64,000 bases of DNA from Microbacterium lushaniae (GTDB lineage: Bacteria > Actinomycetota > Actinomycetes > Actinomycetales > Microbacteriaceae), in NCBI RefSeq assembly GCF_008727775.1, contig NZ_CP044232.1:2728001-2792000 (forward strand), read 5' to 3'. Numbering within the stretch: the first letter of the stretch is position 1; every line of letters begins with the position of its first letter. The notes beneath the pieces are model-generated. The model saw only the letters and a program-made list of their open reading frames with translations. It had not been told where the DNA came from and did not search any database. Below are positions 9,132 to 17,724 of the stretch, one piece after another. Both the position numbers and the translations under genes were made by a program.

Positions 9132-10894
9132 TCGAGGTGCACGAAGCGTCCATCGCCGACCTGCAGCGCGCCCTGGCGGACGGGACCACGACGTCCGTCG
9201 ATCTCGTCGCCGCGCACCAGGCACGCATCGACGCGTACGACGGGCCCGACACCGAGACCGCCCTCAACGCCGTCGTCGTGCGCAACCCGGATGCCGCGGC
9301 CGAAGCCGCCGCATCCGACGCCCGCCGGGCGGCCGGGCGCACGCTCGGTCCGCTGGACGGCATCCCCTACACCGCGAAGGACAGCTTCCTGGTGCGCGGC
9401 CTGACCGCCGCGGCGGGAAGCCCCGCGTTCGCCGGCCTCGTCGCCCAGCGCGACGCGTTCACGATCGAGCGGCTGCGTGCCGGCGGGGCCATCTGCCTCG
9501 GGCTGACGAACATGCCGCCGATGGCCAACGGGGGCATGCAGCGCGGGTTGTACGGGCGGGCGGAGAGCCCGTACAACGCCGCGTACCTCACGTCGGCGTT
9601 CGCCTCCGGATCATCCAACGGCTCGGGCACCGCGACGGCGGCGAGCTTCGCGGCGTTCGGGCTCGGCGAGGAGACGTGGTCCAGCGGTCGCGCACCGGCC
9701 TCGTGCAACGCACTGTGCGCCTACACTCCCTCCCGCGGGATCATCTCGGTGCGCGGCAACTGGCCGCTCGTCCCGACGATGGACGTCGTCGTGCCGCACA
9801 CCCGTTCCATGCCCGACCTTCTCGCGGTGCTCGATGTCATCGTCGCCGACGACCCCGAGGCGCGCGGGGACTTCTGGCGAGCGCAGCCGTGGGTGCCGAT
9901 CCCGCCGGTCGCGACGGTGCGACCGGCTTCCTTCCCTGCGCTCGCGCCGGCGGATGCGGCGGCCGCACGCGCGCATCTCGCCGGCAAGCGCTTCGGCGTT
10001 CCCCGCCTCTACATCAACGCCGACGACGACGCCGGCACCGGGCCCACTCTCGGCATCGGCGGACCGACGGGGCGCCGCATCCGCACGCGGGATTCGGTGA
10101 TCCGCCTGTGGCAGTCCGCGCGCGCAGAACTCGAGGCCGCGGGCGCGACGGTGGTGGAGGTGGACTTCCCGCTCGTGTCGAACTACGAAGGCGACCGGCC
10201 GGGGGCGGCGACCCTGCACTCGCGGGGCCTGGTGTCGCGGGACTTCCTCGCGCGCGAGATCCTCGACCTTTCCGCGTGGGCGTGGGACGACTTCCTCCGG
10301 GCCAACGGCGACCCCGCCTTCCCATCGCTCGCCGGTGTCGACGGGTCGCAGATCTTCCCGCACCCCGACGGCGCGCTCACCGACCACTACTCCGGCTTCG
10401 ACGACGACATCTCCGCGTATCCGCAGCACGTCCGTGACCACCCGGTGTCGTCGTTCACCGACATCCCGCACCTGGCCGAGGGCCTGCGCGGACTGGAGAA
10501 GACCCGCCGCATCGACCTCGAGGAGTGGATGGACCGCCACGGCCTGGACGCCGTGGTGTTCCCCGCGATGGCCGACGTCGGCCCCGCCGACGCCGACGTC
10601 AACCCTGCCTCCGCGGACGCCGCGTGGGCCAACGGCGTGTGGGTGGCCAACGGCAACCTCGCGATCCGGCACTGCGGTGTCCCGACGGTCACCGTGCCGA
10701 TGGGGACGCTCCCCGACATCGGCATGCCCGTGGGGCTGACCTTCGCCGGTCGGGCCTACGACGACGTCGCCCTGCTGACCGTCGCCGCGGCGTTCGAGGC
10801 CACCGGCGCGCGGCGCACTCCCCCGCCCCGTACCCCGCCCCTTCCCGGTGACCCGCCGTTCCTGCCGGCGACACCGTGCGCAGGCGGGGCGTAG
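9128..10894 (+). CDS. Amidase-signature family hydrolase
   Basis: A 588-residue amidase-signature enzyme, last gene of the LacI-linked operon (ATGA overlap with the deiminase). The Ser-cisSer-Lys triad can be placed: K84 in YTAKDS, the cis-serine around S162 in GSSNGSG, and the nucleophile around S186 in TWSSGRAPAS, exactly 24 residues later as in other family members. The signature is divergent: SSNGSG replaces the usual SSGGS and WSSGR replaces GGSIR. AS enzymes hydrolyse amides or carbamoyl/ureido groups, so it could act on the product of the deiminase, taking the place of the nitrilase-type AguB; this is inference. Confidence 0.88.
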   Translation: MIEVHEASIADLQRALADGTTTSVDLVAAHQARIDAYDGPDTETALNAVVVRNPDAAAEAAASDARRAAGRTLGPLDGIPYTAKDSFLVRGLTAAAGSPAFAGLVAQRDAFTIERLRAGGAICLGLTNMPPMANGGMQRGLYGRAESPYNAAYLTSAFASGSSNGSGTATAASFAAFGLGEETWSSGRAPASCNALCAYTPSRGIISVRGNWPLVPTMDVVVPHTRSMPDLLAVLDVIVADDPEARGDFWRAQPWVPIPPVATVRPASFPALAPADAAAARAHLAGKRFGVPRLYINADDDAGTGPTLGIGGPTGRRIRTRDSVIRLWQSARAELEAAGATVVEVDFPLVSNYEGDRPGAATLHSRGLVSRDFLAREILDLSAWAWDDFLRANGDPAFPSLAGVDGSQIFPHPDGALTDHYSGFDDDISAYPQHVRDHPVSSFTDIPHLAEGLRGLEKTRRIDLEEWMDRHGLDAVVFPAMADVGPADADVNPASADAAWANGVWVANGNLAIRHCGVPTVTVPMGTLPDIGMPVGLTFAGRAYDDVALLTVAAAFEATGARRTPPPRTPPLPGDPPFLPATPCAGGA

Positions 10895-10941
10895 AGCCGA
10901 TCGAGGACGGCGTGACATGCTGTCGGGAGAGAGGGGACTCC

Positions 10942-11367
10942 ATGACCCGACCCACCGTGCTCTTCGTGTGCGTGCACAATGCCGGGCGCTCCCAGATGGC
11001 CGCGGGCTATCTCCAGGCGCTCGCCGGCGACCGGATCGATGTCCGCTCGGCCGGCTCCGAGCCCAAGGATCAGATCAACCCCGTCGCCGTGGCCGCGATG
11101 GCCGAGGAGGGCATCGACATCGCCGGCAGCATCCCGAAGGTGCTCACCGTGGACGCCGTGCGCGAATCCGACGTCGTCATCACGATGGGCTGCGGTGACG
11201 CGTGCCCGATCTTCCCGGGCAAGCGGTACGAGGACTGGCAGCTCGACGATCCCGCCGGGCAGGGCCTGGACGACGTCCGACGCATCCGCGACGACATCCG
11301 CGGCCGCGTCGAGCGTCTGATCTCCGAGGTCGAGGACGCGGCGGCCGACACCGCGCCGCCCCGGTAG
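10942..11367 (+). CDS. arsC: Arsenate reductase, low-molecular-weight phosphatase type
   Basis: A 141-residue protein of the LMW protein-tyrosine-phosphatase/ArsC family. The P-loop CVHNAGRS (C10 to R16) is at the N-terminus, and VITMGCGDACP supplies further cysteines for disulfide relay; DDPAGQGLDDV carries the general-acid Asp-Pro region. It reduces arsenate to arsenite using thioredoxin or mycothiol. The ATG at 10942 is preceded by GAGAGGGGACTCC. No arsR sits beside it; a SulP transporter follows 108 bp downstream and an ACR3-like exporter lies 2.3 kb further, on the other strand. Confidence 0.9.
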   Translation: MTRPTVLFVCVHNAGRSQMAAGYLQALAGDRIDVRSAGSEPKDQINPVAVAAMAEEGIDIAGSIPKVLTVDAVRESDVVITMGCGDACPIFPGKRYEDWQLDDPAGQGLDDVRRIRDDIRGRVERLISEVEDAAADTAPPR

Positions 11368-11475
11368 AGTGCCTGTGCGCCGCACTCGCCGGCGCTCTCC
11401 CCTCCGTCGGTCACCGACCGTCCCGCGGTCCGGTGCGCTCGCACGTGCGCCGGAGCGCCCCCTGACAGGAGCACG

Positions 11476-12999
11476 ATGACCGCCGTCGACGCGCCGGAAT
11501 CCGCCAGCCGCCACCGCATCGAGCCGACCGTGTGGCAGGCGCTGCAGAGCCCCCGTCTGCTCACGCGCGAAGTGCTCGCGGGCCTGGTCGTGGCGATCGC
11601 CCTCATCCCCGAGGCGATCGCGTTCTCCATCATCGCCGGCGTCGATCCGCGGTACGGACTGTTCGCGTCGTTCATCATGGCGGTCACGATCGCGTTCCTG
11701 GGCGGCCGCCCCGCCATGATCACCGCCGCCACGGGGGCCGTCGCACTGGTCATCGCCCCGGTGGCGCGTGAATACGGCATCGACTACTTCCTCGCGACGG
11801 TCATCCTGGGCGGGCTCATCCAGCTGGTGCTGGCGACACTGGGCGTGGCGAAGCTCATGCGGTTCCTGCCGCGCAGCGTCATGGTGGGGTTCGTCAACGC
11901 ACTGGCGATCCTGATCTTCATCTCCCAGGTGCCGCACCTGGTCGGCGTGCCGTGGCTGGTCTACCCGCTGGTGGCGGCGGGGCTGCTCATCATGTACGCC
12001 ATGCCGCGGCTGACCAAGGTGGTGCCCGCACCCCTGGTCGCGATCGTGCTGCTCACCGGCGCCGCGGTCGTGTTCGCCCTGAACGTCCCGACCGTGGGCG
12101 ACGAGGGCGCTCTCCCCCGCAGCCTGCCCGAGCTCTTCGTTCCGAACGTCCCCCTCACGTGGGAGACGCTCGGCATCATCGGCCCGTTCGCCGTCGCCAT
12201 GGCGATCGTGGGCCTGCTGGAATCGCTCATGACCGCGAAGCTGGTGGACGAGATCACCGACACGCATTCGCGCAAGACGCGCGAGGCGCTCGGGCAGGGG
12301 GCGGCGAACATCCTGTCGGGCCTGTTCGGCGGCATGGGCGGCTGCGCGATGATCGGGCAGACGATGATCAACGTCAAGGCCTCAGGTGCGCGCACACGCA
12401 TCTCCACGTTCCTCGCCGGGGTGTTCCTGCTCGTGCTCGTCGTGGTTCTCGGCGACGTCGTCGCGATCATCCCCATGGCCGCCCTCGTCGCGGTCATGAT
12501 CGTCGTGTCGGTGGCCACCTTCGACTGGCACAGCATCCGCCCGAGCACGCTGCGACGCATGCCCAAGAGTGAAACCGTCGTCATGGTGGTGACGGTGGTC
12601 GTCACCGTCTGGACGCACAACCTCGCGATCGGCGTCGGAGTCGGCGTGGTGACGGCGATGCTCCTGTTCGCGCGCCGCGTGGCGCATTTCACCACCGTGA
12701 CGCGCGTCGTGACCGCGACGGATGCCGCGGAGCCCACGGCGCGCTACACCGTCGACGGGGCGCTCTTCTTCGCCTCCAGCAACGACCTCACCACGCAGTT
12801 CGCGTACACGCGCGATCCCGATCGGGTGATCGTGGACCTGTCGCGTTCGCACGTGTGGGACGCCTCCAGCGTCGCGGCGCTGGACGCGATCCAGACGAAG
12901 TACGACCGGCTCGGCAAAACGGTGACCTTCGAGGGCATGAACGACGCCACGACGCGCCTGCACGGCCGCCTCAGCGGCGGCGTCGACGCCGCGCACTGA
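11476..12999 (+). CDS. SulP-family anion transporter with STAS domain
   Basis: A 507-residue SLC26/SulP transporter. The membrane domain runs to about residue 405 and contains the family stretches ALIPEAIAFSIIAGVDP and GGMGGCAMIGQTMINV; a C-terminal STAS domain follows (about 415-500, with VIVDLSRSHVWDASSVAALD). SulP proteins import sulfate, bicarbonate, dicarboxylates or related oxyanions. An AGGAG lies six bases before the ATG. The gene follows arsC by 108 bp; the gap holds small inverted repeats but no clear terminator. Which anion it carries cannot be told from sequence; the neighbours (ArsC, ChrA) hint at an oxyanion theme. Confidence 0.92.
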   Translation: MTAVDAPESASRHRIEPTVWQALQSPRLLTREVLAGLVVAIALIPEAIAFSIIAGVDPRYGLFASFIMAVTIAFLGGRPAMITAATGAVALVIAPVAREYGIDYFLATVILGGLIQLVLATLGVAKLMRFLPRSVMVGFVNALAILIFISQVPHLVGVPWLVYPLVAAGLLIMYAMPRLTKVVPAPLVAIVLLTGAAVVFALNVPTVGDEGALPRSLPELFVPNVPLTWETLGIIGPFAVAMAIVGLLESLMTAKLVDEITDTHSRKTREALGQGAANILSGLFGGMGGCAMIGQTMINVKASGARTRISTFLAGVFLLVLVVVLGDVVAIIPMAALVAVMIVVSVATFDWHSIRPSTLRRMPKSETVVMVVTVVVTVWTHNLAIGVGVGVVTAMLLFARRVAHFTTVTRVVTATDAAEPTARYTVDGALFFASSNDLTTQFAYTRDPDRVIVDLSRSHVWDASSVAALDAIQTKYDRLGKTVTFEGMNDATTRLHGRLSGGVDAAH

Positions 13000-13020
13000 G
13001 CGCGCCGGCTCGAGGCCTCG

Positions 13021-13563
13021 TCACTCCTCGAACGGCGGCAGGTGCGGAATGGGGTTGGGGCGGGTCGACCGCGGCACGCCCGCGCCGCGGTCGACCGGCC
13101 CCGTCGCCGGGGCGGTGGGCTCTTCGCGGCCGGGCACGCCGCGTTCACGGAAGCGGCGCCCCGTGAGCACGGACGGAGCCAGCCGGATGTAGAAGGGCTT
13201 GATCGTGACGCTCGCCGTCGTCAGCTGCGAAACCCCGCTGCGCCGGATCTCGTCGTCGGTGGTGACCTGCGCCGCGGCGCCGCGCACGACGACGCTCCAG
13301 TGGATGTCGTCCTCGTTGCCGTCCACCTCGAAGGCGACTCCGGGATTCACGCGGATGTGGCGGAGCTTGCTGTCGTTGGCCGTGCGGATGTAGAGGAAAC
13401 CCTCGTGGCTGGTGTAGTTCACCGGGAAGAGTTCGGGCGCACCTGAGGCATCCAGCAGAGCCAGCCTCCCCATGCGGGTCCGCTCCAGGAGCGCCCAGCA
13501 TTCCGCCGTGGTGAGCTGCTCGATCCGGTGGTCACGGTTGGCTCCGGGAGAACTGTCGACCAT
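13021..13563 (-). CDS. Pyridoxamine 5'-phosphate oxidase-family flavin protein
   Basis: A 180-residue split-barrel protein. The core from about residue 14 (HRIEQLTTAECWALLE) through GRLALLDASGAPELFPVNY and HIRVNPGVAFEVD is the PNPOx-like fold used by FMN- or F420-binding proteins annotated as nitroimidazole-resistance or general PPOX proteins. The last ~40 residues are a Pro/Arg-rich low-complexity tail. The ATG at 13563 is chosen because GGAGGA sits seven bases upstream; an ATG five codons earlier lies inside that ribosome site. It is convergent with the SulP gene (21-bp gap). Substrate unknown. Confidence 0.82.
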   Translation of the reverse strand: MVDSSPGANRDHRIEQLTTAECWALLERTRMGRLALLDASGAPELFPVNYTSHEGFLYIRTANDSKLRHIRVNPGVAFEVDGNEDDIHWSVVVRGAAAQVTTDDEIRRSGVSQLTTASVTIKPFYIRLAPSVLTGRRFRERGVPGREEPTAPATGPVDRGAGVPRSTRPNPIPHLPPFEE

Positions 13564-13634
13564 GTCCGTCTCCTCCATCGCTGTCGGCTGCGTAGTCCGG
13601 TCAGGCGCAATCTACGTGGCCGACCGGCTCTTGG

Positions 13635-14639
13635 CTACCGGGGTGCGCGATTTTCCCGAACGGGTTCCACCCCGGCGGGATCGGGTCGCCGCATCCGCCG
13701 GAACACCCCCACGAGGACGACCATCACGAGCAGTTCCACGAGCGTCTGGGTGACCACGACGAGCGCAGCGAGGTGCAATGCGGGAGGAAGCGCGAGGGCC
13801 AGCGGAAGGACGACGAGCGAGTTGCGGGTGACGCCGCTGAAGACGACGGCGATGCGGCCGGGGCGGTCCAGCCCGGCGGCGCGTGCGAGCCCGGCCCCGA
13901 TGGGCACCATCACGACGGCGTACGCCACGAACACCGGGACGATGGGCAGCAGTTCGGTGACGGCCTCGCCCACACGGGTGAGCTGGGAGGCGACCACCAC
14001 GAGCAGGGTGAGCGCCATCAGCGGCACGAGACCACCCTGGACCACGCCCGCGGTGCGGCCGATCACGGCGGAGCGACGGCTCAGCAGCTGCGTGAGGACC
14101 GCCAGCGCCAAGGGAACCGCGACGACGAGCAGGAAGGCCTCGACCAACGGCCGGAGGTCGATGGCCGCGAGCGTGTGCTCCCCGCCCATGAGCCAGAGGT
14201 ACGCCGGCAGCAGCAGCACCTGGCCGATCGTGAGCACCGGCGTCGCGGCGAGGAGCCGCTCGCGGTCGCCCCCGGCCATGCCGGAGAAGACGATGACGTA
14301 GTCGACGCACGGGGTGAGCAGGACCAGAAGCACCCCGAGCAGGAGGGCACTGTCCTGGGCGACGACGCGGCTGAGGCCGAACACGACGGCCGGCACGACG
14401 GCGAAGTTGAGCACCACGACCGTGGTGAGCAGGCGCCCGTCCCGGAACACCGCGGCCAGGCGCACGAACGGCACGGCCAGGAACGTGACGTACAGCAGGG
14501 CCGCGAGGGCGGGGGTGATCGCGTGCTCGAGCGGGCGGGCGACGGCGGGCAGGCCGAGCGCGAGTGCCGCGCCCACGGCGATGCCGGCCACGGCCAGCAC
14601 CACCTGACGCGCGTCCATCCACTCGGTCAGGCGCGACAT
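13635..14639 (-). CDS. BASS/ACR3-family transporter, putative arsenite exporter
   Basis: A 334-residue membrane protein with about ten hydrophobic segments, of the bile acid:sodium symporter/ACR3 superfamily. The stretch LLTPCVDYVIVFSGMAGGD holds a conserved cysteine in a membrane segment, in the position of the arsenite-thiolate cysteine of ACR3, and FSGVTRNSLVVLPLALALP matches the second conserved half. Many actinobacterial homologues are labelled arsenic resistance protein. Start is either ATG 14639 or ATG 14657; both have weak ribosome sites. Arsenite transport is plausible given arsC 2.3 kb away, but the two are not in one operon. Confidence 0.75.
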   Translation of the reverse strand: MSRLTEWMDARQVVLAVAGIAVGAALALGLPAVARPLEHAITPALAALLYVTFLAVPFVRLAAVFRDGRLLTTVVVLNFAVVPAVVFGLSRVVAQDSALLLGVLLVLLTPCVDYVIVFSGMAGGDRERLLAATPVLTIGQVLLLPAYLWLMGGEHTLAAIDLRPLVEAFLLVVAVPLALAVLTQLLSRRSAVIGRTAGVVQGGLVPLMALTLLVVVASQLTRVGEAVTELLPIVPVFVAYAVVMVPIGAGLARAAGLDRPGRIAVVFSGVTRNSLVVLPLALALPPALHLAALVVVTQTLVELLVMVVLVGVFRRMRRPDPAGVEPVRENRAPR

Positions 14640-14669
14640 ACGCCCATCCTGGGTCATGTCGCGCCGATG

Positions 14670-15056
14670 TCAGTGCTCGGGATCGGTGATCACGAGGGCG
14701 ACGGATGCCGCGTCCTTGCGCCGACCGAGACGGAGGAGGCGGTACTTCATCCCGTACTTCGCCTTCAGCGCCGCGTCCAGCCGTTCGCGCGTCTCGGGAC
14801 TCGCGTCCACCACGGCGTGCGCGGTGGCCGGCACCTCATCCGGCGCGACCCTGCCGCGCGCGTCGCAGCCGGCGAGCGACACGCGGGGCGTGTGCCGCAG
14901 TCGCTTGACCTTGCCGGACGCGCCGCCCGTGGTCACCAGCAGCCGGTCGCCGTCGCGCACCATCCACACCGGCGTGGCCACCGGCTCGCCGGTGCGGCGA
15001 TACGTGGTGAGGGAGACGTACTCGTGGTCGGCCTTCTCGGCGAGCTCGTGGCGCAT
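14670..15056 (-). CDS. PPOX-class F420-dependent oxidoreductase
   Basis: A 128-residue split-barrel protein of the small flavin/deazaflavin oxidoreductase type. Diagnostic stretches are YVSLTTYRRTGEPVATPVW near the N-terminus, LLVTTGGASGKVKRLRHTP in the middle and LDAALKAKYG near the end. Members bind F420 (or FMN) and reduce unknown substrates. The ATG at 15056 is just ahead of the fold; an upstream in-frame start would add only 14 residues without homology. It lies 30 bp upstream of the ACR3-like gene on the same strand, so the two may be co-transcribed. Confidence 0.85.
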   Translation of the reverse strand: MRHELAEKADHEYVSLTTYRRTGEPVATPVWMVRDGDRLLVTTGGASGKVKRLRHTPRVSLAGCDARGRVAPDEVPATAHAVVDASPETRERLDAALKAKYGMKYRLLRLGRRKDAASVALVITDPEH

Positions 15057-15127
15057 GCATCCAGCATCGCAGGGCGCGGCGCCGAGTCGTTCACCCACGG
15101 TTCAGCCGACGGTGGTCCACTGGGCGG

Positions 15128-16321
15128 GTGCGAGGTTCGACCGGCGAGGTGTTCCGCGCCTTCCTGAAGCTGGGGCTGACGTCGTTCGGCGGCCCCATCG
15201 CTCACCTGGGGTACTTCCGTGACGAGTTCGTCACGCGACGCCGGTGGCTCGACGACGCCCGATACGCCGATCTGGTCGCGCTGGGTCAGGTGCTCCCCGG
15301 CCCCACCTCGAGCCAGGTGGGATTCGCCCTCGGGATGGTGCGCGCCGGCGTGTGCGGCGCTCTCGCCGCGTTCGTCGCATTCACGCTGCCCTCCGCGGTG
15401 ATCATGGTGGCCCTGGCTGCCGGCGCCGCGGTGCTGTCCGGTCCGATCGCCGCCGGCGTGGTGCACGGACTCACGATCGTCGCCGTGGCGGTCGTCGCCC
15501 AGGCGGTGTGGGGAATGGCACGCACCCTCACCCCCGATGCGCGGCGGGCCACGATCGCCGCGGGCGCGGTGCTGCTCGCCCTGTTCCCCGGCGGGCCGGC
15601 CGGGCAGCTTCTGGCGATCGCGCTGGGCGCTGCTGCGGGACTGGTGCTGTGCCGGGGGGTGCCCGGCTCCGCCCCCACGTCGCCGCCGCCGCCGATCCGG
15701 GTGTCACGCGCGGTGGGCGTGGCGTGCCTGGCGGCCTTCGCCGTTCTCGTGGTGGCGCTGCCGTTGCTCGTGCTGGCGACCGGGGCCGGCGGTCTCGCGC
15801 TGTTCGACGCGTTCTTCCGCGCCGGCTCCCTCGTCTTCGGCGGGGGCCATGTCGTCCTGCCCCTGCTGGAGGCGGCGGTCGTCGACAGCGGCTGGCTCGG
15901 CGCGGATGCCGTGCTCACCGGGTACGGCGCCGCCCAGGCACTGCCCGGGCCCCTGTTCACGTTCGCCGCCTACCTCGGAGCCCTCGTCGATGTCGGGCCC
16001 GGCGGCATCCTGGGTGCCGCTGTGGCGACGGTGGCCATCTTCCTTCCCGGGCTCCTGCTGCTGGTCGGGGTGCTGCCGTTCTGGGGCGCGGTGCGGCGGC
16101 GCACGTGGGCCGAGCCGCTGCTGCGCGGGGCCAATGCCGCCGTCGTGGGCATCCTCGGCGCAGCCCTGTACACGCCGCTGTTCACCACGGCCATCCGCGG
16201 CGCAGCCGACTTCGCGCTCGCCCTCGGATGCTTCGTGCTGCTGTCGGTGTGGCGTTGGCCGTCGTGGGCGGTGGTGCTGGTCGGGGCCGCCGGCGGAATC
16301 GCGCTCGCACTCGTCCCCTGA
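15128..16321 (+). CDS. chrA: Chromate transporter ChrA, bidomain
   Basis: A 397-residue long-chain CHR-family transporter. Both halves are present: the N-terminal half opens with FLKLGLTSFGGPIAHLGYF and has LGQVLPGPTSSQVGFALG, and the C-terminal half repeats the theme with FFRAGSLVFGGGHVVLPLL and GYGAAQALPGPLFTFAAYLG. ChrA exports chromate using the proton gradient. A GTG start follows GGGCGG. It diverges from the PPOX gene and converges with a small membrane-protein gene (3-bp gap). No chrB regulator is nearby. Confidence 0.93.
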   Translation: MRGSTGEVFRAFLKLGLTSFGGPIAHLGYFRDEFVTRRRWLDDARYADLVALGQVLPGPTSSQVGFALGMVRAGVCGALAAFVAFTLPSAVIMVALAAGAAVLSGPIAAGVVHGLTIVAVAVVAQAVWGMARTLTPDARRATIAAGAVLLALFPGGPAGQLLAIALGAAAGLVLCRGVPGSAPTSPPPPIRVSRAVGVACLAAFAVLVVALPLLVLATGAGGLALFDAFFRAGSLVFGGGHVVLPLLEAAVVDSGWLGADAVLTGYGAAQALPGPLFTFAAYLGALVDVGPGGILGAAVATVAIFLPGLLLLVGVLPFWGAVRRRTWAEPLLRGANAAVVGILGAALYTPLFTTAIRGAADFALALGCFVLLSVWRWPSWAVVLVGAAGGIALALVP

Positions 16322-16324
16322 CCG

Positions 16325-16729
16325 TCAGGGCACCGTCGTGCGCTTCTTGAGGCGCGCCGTCGCGAGGGCCACCGCCCCGAACGCGGCGGAGATCGCGCCC
16401 TCCAGGGGGGTCGCGCCCGCGGTGAGCAGGCCCGCCATGTGCGGATCCAGCAGTACCCACGCCGCGAACGCGAGACCGACGCCACCGACCGCCAGGAGAG
16501 CGCGGGAGAGGGCGGGGGCATCGCCCCGCCACACGGCAGCGGCCAGAAGGACCGCTCCGCCGGCGCGCAACGCGTCCAGCGGCGGATCGGAGCTGAGCAG
16601 CCCGAGAAGGATGGTCGCGCCGGGAAGGAGGCCGGCGAAGGCCGCCGCCCCCAGCAGCGCGGCCTGCGCCGCGGCGATGCGACCGGCGATCCTCCGGCGC
16701 AGCGCTTCGTGGCGTGCCGCGTCGGTCAT
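16325..16729 (-). CDS. Small membrane protein, unknown function
   Basis: A 134-residue protein with four hydrophobic segments (for example AAAFAGLLPGATILLGLL and LLAVGGVGLAFAAWVLL) and a basic C-terminus ARLKKRT. No family was recognised. Its ATG shares one base with the stop of the metallo-beta-lactamase-fold gene (TGATG), so the two are translationally coupled. Confidence 0.75.
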   Translation of the reverse strand: MTDAARHEALRRRIAGRIAAAQAALLGAAAFAGLLPGATILLGLLSSDPPLDALRAGGAVLLAAAVWRGDAPALSRALLAVGGVGLAFAAWVLLDPHMAGLLTAGATPLEGAISAAFGAVALATARLKKRTTVP

Positions 16730-17487
16730 CAGTCGATCCCCGCCGCCCGCGCACGGGCCACCGCGTCGGAGACGCCACCTCGGAACGGCTCGCCATGACC
16801 GGGGAGGACGACGTCCGCCCCCGTGGCGGCGAGCGCGTCCAGTGCCGCGAGGGCGGCGTCGGCATCGGCGGTCGCGGCGCGGGCGACGACCCGCGGCCCG
16901 GTCCTGCCGGTGTAGGGGTCGTAGGTGACCAGCGCGTCGCCGGAGAAGAGCAGGCCGCGGTCGGGAAGGTGGAATGCGCAGTGCCCGAAGGTGTGGCCGG
17001 CGGAGGCGACCGGGATCAGCCCGCCTCGCAGCGGATCCACCGCCCCCGGCCGCACGTCTCCCTGGGCGTCCACCCCGTGCACCCCGAGAGCCCCGGCGGC
17101 GACCATGCGCGCGAGCACCGGCAACGCCCCGGGGTACCGCACGGGGTACCCGAACCGTGGTCGCTCGTGGGCGTAACGGTACGGGTGCCGCGCGAGGGGG
17201 ACGTCCTTGTCGTGCACGTGGAGCGGCACGTGGTGGTCGTGCCACAGCCGGTCGCACATGCCGACATGGTCGAAATGTCCGTGCGTGAGGTAGACCGCCG
17301 ACAGATCGTCGGGGCTTCGCCCGATCGACGAGAGCGCTTGCCGAAGCAGCGGCCACGTGCGCGGCAGGCCCGCGTCCACCAGTACCGGACCGTCGTCCGC
17401 ATCGACCAGATAGCAGTTCACCGCCGCGCGGCTGATGCGGAGCACTCCCTCCGCGACGGGAAAGACACCATCGGGGTTACGCGTCAT
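16729..17487 (-). CDS. MBL-fold metallo-hydrolase
   Basis: A 252-residue metallo-beta-lactamase-fold hydrolase. The metal site motifs are complete: THGHFDHVG, then SAGHTFGHC with the next histidine, LFSGDAL with the bridging aspartate and LPGHGEP with the last histidine. This is the glyoxalase-II/quorum-lactonase-like arm of the superfamily; the substrate is not evident. The ATG at 17487 was chosen because the fold begins within 12 residues and the upstream open frame is Arg-rich shadow. Coupled to the downstream membrane protein. Confidence 0.88.
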   Translation of the reverse strand: MTRNPDGVFPVAEGVLRISRAAVNCYLVDADDGPVLVDAGLPRTWPLLRQALSSIGRSPDDLSAVYLTHGHFDHVGMCDRLWHDHHVPLHVHDKDVPLARHPYRYAHERPRFGYPVRYPGALPVLARMVAAGALGVHGVDAQGDVRPGAVDPLRGGLIPVASAGHTFGHCAFHLPDRGLLFSGDALVTYDPYTGRTGPRVVARAATADADAALAALDALAATGADVVLPGHGEPFRGGVSDAVARARAAGID

Positions 17488-17636
17488 GCGCAACACTGTG
17501 CGCGCAGAGGTGCCGCGGCGCGGACGGGGTTGCCACCGTCCACCAGCCCTGGTACTCCTCCGCACCCGCACCGTGTCAACCCTCTCCGGATGCCGAAGTC
17601 GTGCCCGCACCATGACGCCGGCACTGTGAAGGGGGG

Positions 17637-17723
17637 ATGGCGATCGCCTGCGCTGCGCGCCGGGTTGTCGCCGCGACGCTCGCCGGCGCCGCGGCCCTGA
17701 CGGGTCGGCGGGGCCGGCGGTGA
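17637..17723 (+). CDS. Possible 28-residue signal-peptide-like ORF, perhaps a truncated gene
   Basis: A very short ORF starts at an ATG directly after GAAGGGGGG. Its product has a basic-hydrophobic pattern (RRVVAATLAGAAALTG) like the first part of a secretion signal, then ends after an Arg/Gly run. It abuts the DUF2231 pseudogene on the other strand. It may be the surviving 5' end of a lost secreted-protein gene or chance coding. The rest of 17488-17636 shows no gene. Confidence 0.25.
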   Translation: MAIACAARRVVAATLAGAAALTGRRGRR

Positions 17724-17724
17724 G

